This document shows positions 7,000-10,386 of a DNA stretch of 10,386 bases, in pieces. The notes below the pieces were generated by a model. It saw nothing but the letters and a program-made list of their open reading frames with translations. It made no database searches and was not told where the DNA came from. Every line of letters begins with the position of its first letter. Positions within the stretch are counted from its first letter, which is position 1. Made by a program: the position numbers and the translations under genes. This stretch comes from Clostridiales bacterium (GTDB taxonomy: Bacteria > Bacillota_A > Clostridia > Christensenellales > Borkfalkiaceae), in NCBI GenBank assembly GCA_015055785.1, contig SVHQ01000047.1, positions 1 to 10,386 of the forward strand. The letters run 5' to 3'.

Positions 7000-7028
7000 A
7001 TTATACTAAAAATACTAAAATACGCAAA
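7000..7028 (-). promoter_or_regulatory. Predicted promoter of the G3P operon
   Basis: On the minus strand a perfect TATAAT -10 box lies at 7000-7005. With a 17-bp spacer the -35 would be TTTGCG at 7023-7028, a weak match (three of six). Transcription would start near 6993, giving a leader of about 36 bases before the ATG at 6957. The first copy of the 18-bp direct repeat (7009-7026) covers the spacer and most of the -35, so a protein bound there would block RNA polymerase. The -35 is uncertain. Confidence 0.6.
7009..7026. promoter_or_regulatory. Putative DeoR operator, copy 1
   Basis: AAAATACTAAAATACGCA, repeated at 7060-7077 with one mismatch. The TACTAAAA core is also present just upstream at 7004-7011, so the box is flanked by a partial 9-bp tandem repeat. 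It overlaps the predicted operon promoter. DeoR-family operators are often A/T-rich repeats in several copies, so this is a natural site for the adjacent regulator. Confidence 0.5.
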
Positions 7029-7059
7029 ATAAAATAATAATCAAGTTGTTTTGCTCGTT

Positions 7060-7077
7060 AAAATACTAAAATGCGCA
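7060..7077. promoter_or_regulatory. Putative DeoR operator, copy 2
   Basis: AAAATACTAAAATGCGCA, same orientation as copy 1, with starts 51 bp apart, close to five helical turns. The single change makes an 8-bp palindrome ATGCGCAT at 7071-7078, absent from copy 1. It lies 39 bases before the regulator start codon, where it could control the regulator itself. Confidence 0.5.
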
Positions 7078-7096
7078 TAAAATAATGATTATTTTA
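7078..7096. promoter_or_regulatory. Perfect 19-bp palindrome before the DeoR gene
   Basis: TAAAATAAT-G-ATTATTTTA is a perfect inverted repeat with a single central base. It lies 19 bases before the regulator ATG, directly after operator copy 2. It could be an autoregulatory operator, a different protein's site, or a hairpin in the 5' leader. The first half (TAAAATAAT) also occurs after copy 1 at 7030-7038, but there without its partner. Confidence 0.5.
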
Positions 7097-7115
7097 ATCA
7101 AAGTGAGCAGTTTTT

Positions 7116-7856
7116 ATGAAAATATCACAAGAAAAGAAAATTTTAGAAATTTTAGAAACACAACAATACGCTTCCGTGGAAGAATTATCCGCCGTTTTGT
7201 GCGTCAGCACGTCTACCATTCGCCGCAGCTTGGAAATATTACAGCAAAAGGGTTTGGTCACGAGAACGCACGGCGGCGTTAAAATCAACAGCGACAACAG
7301 CTTCTCTCCGAGCTTTACCTTTCGCATCCACCAAAACACTTTTGAAAAGAAAAAAATCGCATTATCTGCGATTAAACTAATTAGAAACGGGGATATCATT
7401 TTTTTAGACGGCTCCACTTCCGCATTCTATATTGCGGAATATTTAAAGGAGTTTGAAAATATACGCGTGATTACAAACGGCATTGATACTCTATCCCTGC
7501 TGTCTAAAAATAAAATTCTTGCTTATTCCACAGGTGGCCAAGTTTCATCGGAAAACCCTTCTGTTTTGGTCGGTCGGTATGCAGAGGATATGATTTGTAA
7601 TTTCCACGCGGATATCGCCTTTTTCTCCGCGCAAGCCATGGATAACGACGGCGAAATTTACGATTGCTTCGAGGATGAAATTTTCCTTCGCCGCGCCATG
7701 ATTAAAAACGCCAAAACAAAAGTGTTTCTTTGCGATAGTACAAAGGTTGGAAAGTCCTCATCCTATCATCTTTGCTCCTTAAAAGATATCGACTACGTTG
7801 CCAGCAACTTATCCCTATCAAATTCCATTGCACCTGAAAAATGTTTAACTTTATAA
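7116..7856 (+). CDS. DeoR/GlpR family transcriptional repressor
   Basis: Transcription factor of 246 residues, the standard DeoR length. The N-terminal winged helix-turn-helix covers about residues 6-57, with recognition helix VSTSTIRRSLEILQQKG and wing motif RTHGG. Most family members read IRRDL; here Asp is replaced by Ser. The C-terminal sensor domain (about 75-235) shows FLDGSTS, which contributes to phosphorylated-effector binding in the family, VITNG, the glycines of STGGQV, and DSTKVGKSS. DeoR proteins typically repress sugar- or glycerol-phosphate genes and release DNA when a phosphorylated intermediate binds. It is transcribed away from the G3P operon, sharing a 158-bp control region with repeated operator-like boxes, so I infer it represses that operon and itself. 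Its ribosome site (AGTGAG) is weak. A hairpin terminator follows 20 bases after the stop. Confidence 0.92.
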   Translation: MKISQEKKILEILETQQYASVEELSAVLCVSTSTIRRSLEILQQKGLVTRTHGGVKINSDNSFSPSFTFRIHQNTFEKKKIALSAIKLIRNGDIIFLDGSTSAFYIAEYLKEFENIRVITNGIDTLSLLSKNKILAYSTGGQVSSENPSVLVGRYAEDMICNFHADIAFFSAQAMDNDGEIYDCFEDEIFLRRAMIKNAKTKVFLCDSTKVGKSSSYHLCSLKDIDYVASNLSLSNSIAPEKCLTL

Positions 7857-7875
7857 GCCTTAAACAAATAGATAT

Positions 7876-7920
7876 GGCGGTTTTCGCGCTAACAATACGC
7901 GAAAACCGCCTCTTTTTTTA
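7876..7920 (+). terminator. Intrinsic terminator of the DeoR gene
   Basis: A perfect 13-bp stem, GGCGGTTTTCGCG (7876-7888) with CGCGAAAACCGCC (7898-7910), has a 9-base loop and is followed by TCTTTTTTTA. It lies between two convergent genes. On the minus strand the stem is followed only by a mixed A/T tract (ATATCTATTTG), so it should work best for the regulator gene and weakly for the secreted-protein gene. Confidence 0.93.
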
Positions 7921-7922
7921 TA

Positions 7923-10100
7923 TTAGTATGTTCCAGACCAGTTTTGTTTTACAACAAGGATACATTCCACCGTTTTATTACCGATTTTTGCCGTTATCGT
8001 TACCTCGCCGGGGCGAAGAGCCGTTACCCTGCCAGTTTTGTCCACTTTCGCAATACGTTCATCGGACGATTGCCAAATCGCAACGTAACCCTTATTGCCC
8101 GTCAAATTTAATTGATAGGAAAGCCCTTCCTTTATCTCCACCCTACTTTCCAACGAAAGCGTTTCATTCGCCAAAGCCGTATCCACGTATGTGAACAACA
8201 CACTTTCCGTATAGCCGTCTTGAATCGCATAAGCTGCAACCTGCGCGATAGAACGTTCCATAGGCTCGGAATAATAATACACGCCGTTTAGACAAGCATA
8301 ACTACGCGCAACAATCACTTTATCGTAATGTTCGGCAGGTATATCCGTCAAAACTGCATTAAAATACGCATAGCCTTCTTCATAATCTTTGGGATTATTC
8401 TCTTTTACGCTATCCGTAGCCCATTTCGTTTGCGGAATATTACGTACGGATGCCGTTTTATAGGTAAGCTCCGCTTCGCCAAGCACGGCTTTGGGAATTA
8501 CCAGCGTTCCAAACGTAGCACCTTCGTTTACAAACGTTTCTTCCACCTTCGATTGAAAACGCAAGCCCGCAGGCGCAGAAAGACGTACACTGCCACCCAA
8601 AATAATAGGCGATTTTCTAATTTCAAAAGTATTCGTTAATATCGTATTTGCCGCGCTGATTGTATAAGTCGCTGTGCCTTTTTCAACGTTATTTACATAA
8701 GAAATCGCAAGTTCTTCATATTCCCAATCATCACTGTATGCAATGCTTACAGGGGTAACTTCTGCGCCCGTGTATTTCAACGCATCATTATCAAGATTTA
8801 CCGTTGCCGTAGCCGCAAGCGTATGATAAGCGCAATTTTGCGTGATTACGTCCTCTTCCACCGCATACGTATAATAATGCACAGCATCCGCTTCGGAAAG
8901 ACTGCCTAAAATCCATTGCATTGTGTTATCCTGCGCCCCTAATTTGTCCTTATATTTGTTATAAGCCGTTTCGTCCGCAAAAACAATTTGGGAATTTTCC
9001 GTTGCCCCGTTGGTCTCATAACGAGAATGCCCGTAAATGCTTTTATCGTTGCCACTGTAACCGAAGGTAATATTTGTTTCCCCACCGATGATAAGTCGAA
9101 CGTTTCCGTTTACGGAATACGATGTATCCCATCTTAAGCCGTAATCGTTATAACAGCCGCCGTAAATACGACGGGTAATCTTACCGCCAAGTACGCGTAA
9201 ATCCACGTCGCCCGTCAATGCGGCACTCTCGCTACCGCCAAAAATCTGCTCGAACGTACCACCCGTAACCTTTACGTTCACGTCGCAATCCGTTTCAACG
9301 CCTTTACTGCCGCCAAACATACTCATAGCTGCGCCGCCCGTAACGATGAGATTTGCTTCGCCGTCAATCGTCGCTCCGCTACCATACGAACCGCCAAACA
9401 GATGCGTTGATTTTGCACTCTCTCCAAACGTCAGATAGGTATCGCCCATAATCGTATCTTTTGCGCCGCCGCCAAAGAAAATGGCTGTTCCCTCATGATC
9501 GGAAACGTCAAGACCTGCATTGACCGTACCGCCTACTGTAAGATGCGTATCTCCATTGACAGTTCCCATTCGGCTGCCACCGTATACCCCTTTATAAGTA
9601 CCCGAAAGTAAGGTTAAACTCGTACATGGTACCGTCGTTCCCTCATCGCCGCCTGCAAATACGTCTACTGCGTTACTCAACGAAACGCCATCACCCATGA
9701 CAACCGTATAGCCGTTCGCGCAAATATAACTATTCGCATTCACAAGAATGTTCGTATCAATAAACGTAACGTTATCGTATATCTGCAAAGAAGGAACGGA
9801 CGTTGCGTTCAAGATGCCGCCTGTAACCGTAACCGTTTTATCATGAGCAGTCCACGTCCCCACTGCTACGCTGTCTTGCAAAACAATCGTACCGCCGTTC
9901 TCTACTTTACTAAGCGCATATTGAAACGTACCGTAAGGCGCTGTGTCCGTCCCCGCATTAGAATTGCTACCGCTTGTCGAAACGTATACGGTCGTAAGGG
10001 AATTCGCCGTAACGTCTAATGCGTTTATACCACTGTGAAAAGCCAATGCCATCAAGCCAAATAAAGATAAAACGACTGCTTTTATCGTATTCTTTTTCAT
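7923..10100 (-). CDS. Secreted beta-helix-like repeat protein with Ig-like and Big2 domains
   Basis: A 725-residue exported protein of unknown function. The first 27 residues form a signal peptide (KK, hydrophobic core, cleavage probably after INA). Residues 38-82 (VYVSTSGSNSNAGT, then PYGTF and GGTIVL) resemble the opening of right-handed beta-helix, pectate-lyase-like proteins. Residues 173-316 hold repeats of about 26 residues with core F/Y-GGS. An Ig-like segment follows at about 432-496 (LKYTG, ISYVNN, GTATYTI), then a region at 499-645 (RLSAPAGLRFQS) that I associate with clostridial secreted proteins but cannot name, and a Big2 domain at about 655-718. No LPXTG, S-layer homology or transmembrane anchor is visible, so it is secreted or held non-covalently. 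AGGAGG five bases before the ATG overlaps the stop of the peptide gene upstream. No catalytic motif is evident, so a binding or adhesive role is inferred. Confidence 0.85.
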   Translation of the reverse strand: MKKNTIKAVVLSLFGLMALAFHSGINALDVTANSLTTVYVSTSGSNSNAGTDTAPYGTFQYALSKVENGGTIVLQDSVAVGTWTAHDKTVTVTGGILNATSVPSLQIYDNVTFIDTNILVNANSYICANGYTVVMGDGVSLSNAVDVFAGGDEGTTVPCTSLTLLSGTYKGVYGGSRMGTVNGDTHLTVGGTVNAGLDVSDHEGTAIFFGGGAKDTIMGDTYLTFGESAKSTHLFGGSYGSGATIDGEANLIVTGGAAMSMFGGSKGVETDCDVNVKVTGGTFEQIFGGSESAALTGDVDLRVLGGKITRRIYGGCYNDYGLRWDTSYSVNGNVRLIIGGETNITFGYSGNDKSIYGHSRYETNGATENSQIVFADETAYNKYKDKLGAQDNTMQWILGSLSEADAVHYYTYAVEEDVITQNCAYHTLAATATVNLDNDALKYTGAEVTPVSIAYSDDWEYEELAISYVNNVEKGTATYTISAANTILTNTFEIRKSPIILGGSVRLSAPAGLRFQSKVEETFVNEGATFGTLVIPKAVLGEAELTYKTASVRNIPQTKWATDSVKENNPKDYEEGYAYFNAVLTDIPAEHYDKVIVARSYACLNGVYYYSEPMERSIAQVAAYAIQDGYTESVLFTYVDTALANETLSLESRVEIKEGLSYQLNLTGNKGYVAIWQSSDERIAKVDKTGRVTALRPGEVTITAKIGNKTVECILVVKQNWSGTY
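7947..8138 (-). other. Big2 (bacterial Ig-like) domain of the secreted protein
   Basis: Residues 655-718 carry the Big2 pattern: SYQLNLTG, AIWQSSDERIAKVDKTGRV, then ALRPGEVTITAKIGN and a final ECILVV strand. These domains usually serve as surface-exposed spacer or binding modules. The frame ends seven residues later with NWSGTY, so there is no wall-sorting signal. Confidence 0.85.
9153..9584 (-). repeat. Repeats of about 26 residues in the secreted protein
   Basis: Within residues 173-316 the core [FY]GG[SGC] recurs at 173, 209, 235, 262, 287 and 313. The spacings are 36, 26, 27, 25 and 26 residues. Between cores there is a Gly-Asp/hydrophobic strand pattern such as GDVDLRVLGG or CDVNVKVTGG. 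A further diverged unit (GNVRLIIGG, IYGHS) follows at about 332-359. Regular spacing of about 25 residues is what one coil of a beta-helix requires. The repeats are diverged at DNA level. Confidence 0.75.
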
Positions 10101-10104
10101 AATG

Positions 10105-10110
10105 CCTCCT
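10105..10110 (-). promoter_or_regulatory. Ribosome binding site overlapping an upstream stop codon
   Basis: AGGAGG on the minus strand sits five bases (10100 is the A of ATG) before the secreted protein. Its first base is the last base of the TAA that ends the 44-residue peptide gene, so ribosomes finishing the peptide are placed directly at the next start. Confidence 0.85.
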
Positions 10111-10244
10111 TAACCGTTGCCTTGAGCGAACCAATCATTATCCCAGCCGCCCAAATCATCGGCACTTTCACTTGTTGAATTTGTAATAATATCCTGCTCG
10201 AAAAAGAAAACCACTTTCATTTCAAGCATCTCATATTTTTTCAT
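10110..10244 (-). CDS. Small acidic peptide of unknown function (44 aa)
   Basis: A 44-codon gene. It begins MKKYEMLEMKVVFFFEQD, continues IITNSTSES, and ends with the acidic aromatic tail DDLGGWDNDWFAQGNG. AGGAG lies six bases upstream of the ATG. It is tightly packed between the end of a membrane-protein gene (13-base gap) and the secreted protein (9-base gap), and its stop overlaps the next ribosome site, so translation is strongly supported. I do not recognise a characterised family. From memory, similar short proteins with a KKYExPE-like start and a central ITxSxS segment recur in gut Clostridia, and the shape recalls a ribosomally made peptide precursor (leader plus Gly/Trp/Asp-rich core), but no modifying enzyme is visible in this window. 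There is no signal peptide and there are no cysteines. A chaperone or regulatory role is equally possible. Confidence 0.75.
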   Translation of the reverse strand: MKKYEMLEMKVVFFFEQDIITNSTSESADDLGGWDNDWFAQGNG

Positions 10245-10257
10245 AATAAACTCCTAA

Positions 10258-10386
10258 TCAACCAACGTCCTCATTTTTATATCGAATCAACGCGATAATG
10301 CAAGAAATTAACGCGGTAATATCTGCGATCAACGCCACCACGTACAGTTTTGAAATGCTGTTGCAAGCGAACGCGCAATAGGCAAA
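10258..10386 (-). CDS. C-terminal fragment of a membrane protein, cut by the window edge
   Basis: The last 42 codons of a gene enter from the right edge and end at TGA (10258-10260). The visible sequence has one clear transmembrane helix, LYVVALIADITALISCIIALIRY, followed by a short charged tail (KNEDVG). Two cysteines precede the helix. It is in the same orientation as the peptide gene and ends 13 bases before its start, so it probably belongs to the same operon. Too little is present to assign a family; small integral membrane proteins and the end of a transporter or permease both fit. Confidence 0.6.
   Translation of the reverse strand, partial: FAYCAFACNSISKLYVVALIADITALISCIIALIRYKNEDVG

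Noticed and set aside
7046..7086. Plus-strand promoter of the DeoR gene
   Set aside because: Candidates (TTAAAA at 7058-7063 with AATAAT at 7081-7086, or TTGCTC at 7051-7056) are too weak in this A/T-rich DNA to assign, though a promoter must lie here.
7841..8194. Plus-strand frame of 117 codons after the DeoR gene
   Set aside because: It spans the hairpin terminator and lies antisense to the secreted-protein gene; it is not preceded by a ribosome site.

Overview
The window looks like a piece of chromosome from a low-to-moderate GC, Gram-positive-type anaerobe, most likely in the Clostridia. The reasons are strong AGGAG-type ribosome binding sites, A/T-rich intergenic DNA, a glycerol-3-phosphate oxidation module of the clostridial/Thermotogales type, and a secreted protein ending in an Ig-like Big2 domain. 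The taxonomic placement is an inference; there is no rRNA or other marker gene here.

Positions 1-846 hold no convincing gene. This stretch carries a strong bidirectional hairpin terminator (486-526), a perfect 14-bp palindrome (572-585) and three pairs of short direct repeats, and may be a relic of a mobile-element boundary. From 847 to 6957 the minus strand carries one tightly packed operon. Its order of transcription is: a GlpA-like FAD enzyme with a C-terminal iron-sulfur (BFD-type) domain, a second FAD/NAD(P) oxidoreductase, a small cysteine-rich DUF1667 protein, a HAD-IIA phosphatase, an MgtC/SapB membrane protein, a second HAD-IIA phosphatase, the C-terminal remnant of an MFS transporter, and a family I inorganic pyrophosphatase. 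Genes overlap by 4 or 17 bp or are separated by about 9-13 bp.

The divergent gene at 7116-7856 encodes a DeoR/GlpR-type repressor. The 158 bp between the two start codons contain an 18-bp direct repeat (one mismatch) with starts 51 bp apart and a perfect 19-bp palindrome. One repeat covers the spacer and -35 region of the operon's predicted promoter. The simplest model is that the DeoR protein represses both the operon and itself until a phosphorylated metabolite, plausibly glycerol-3-phosphate or a related compound, accumulates. The operon would oxidise that metabolite, and the phosphatases and pyrophosphatase may adjust phosphate-ester and pyrophosphate pools. The regulator gene ends in a 13-bp perfect hairpin terminator.

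From 7923 to the right edge, a second minus-strand transcription unit enters from outside the window. It comprises the end of a small membrane protein, a 44-residue acidic peptide gene, and a 725-residue secreted protein. That protein has a signal peptide, a beta-helix-like region with about 26-residue repeats, an Ig-like linker, a conserved-looking middle domain, and a Big2 domain. The peptide's stop codon lies inside the ribosome binding site of the secreted protein, so the two are probably translationally coupled.
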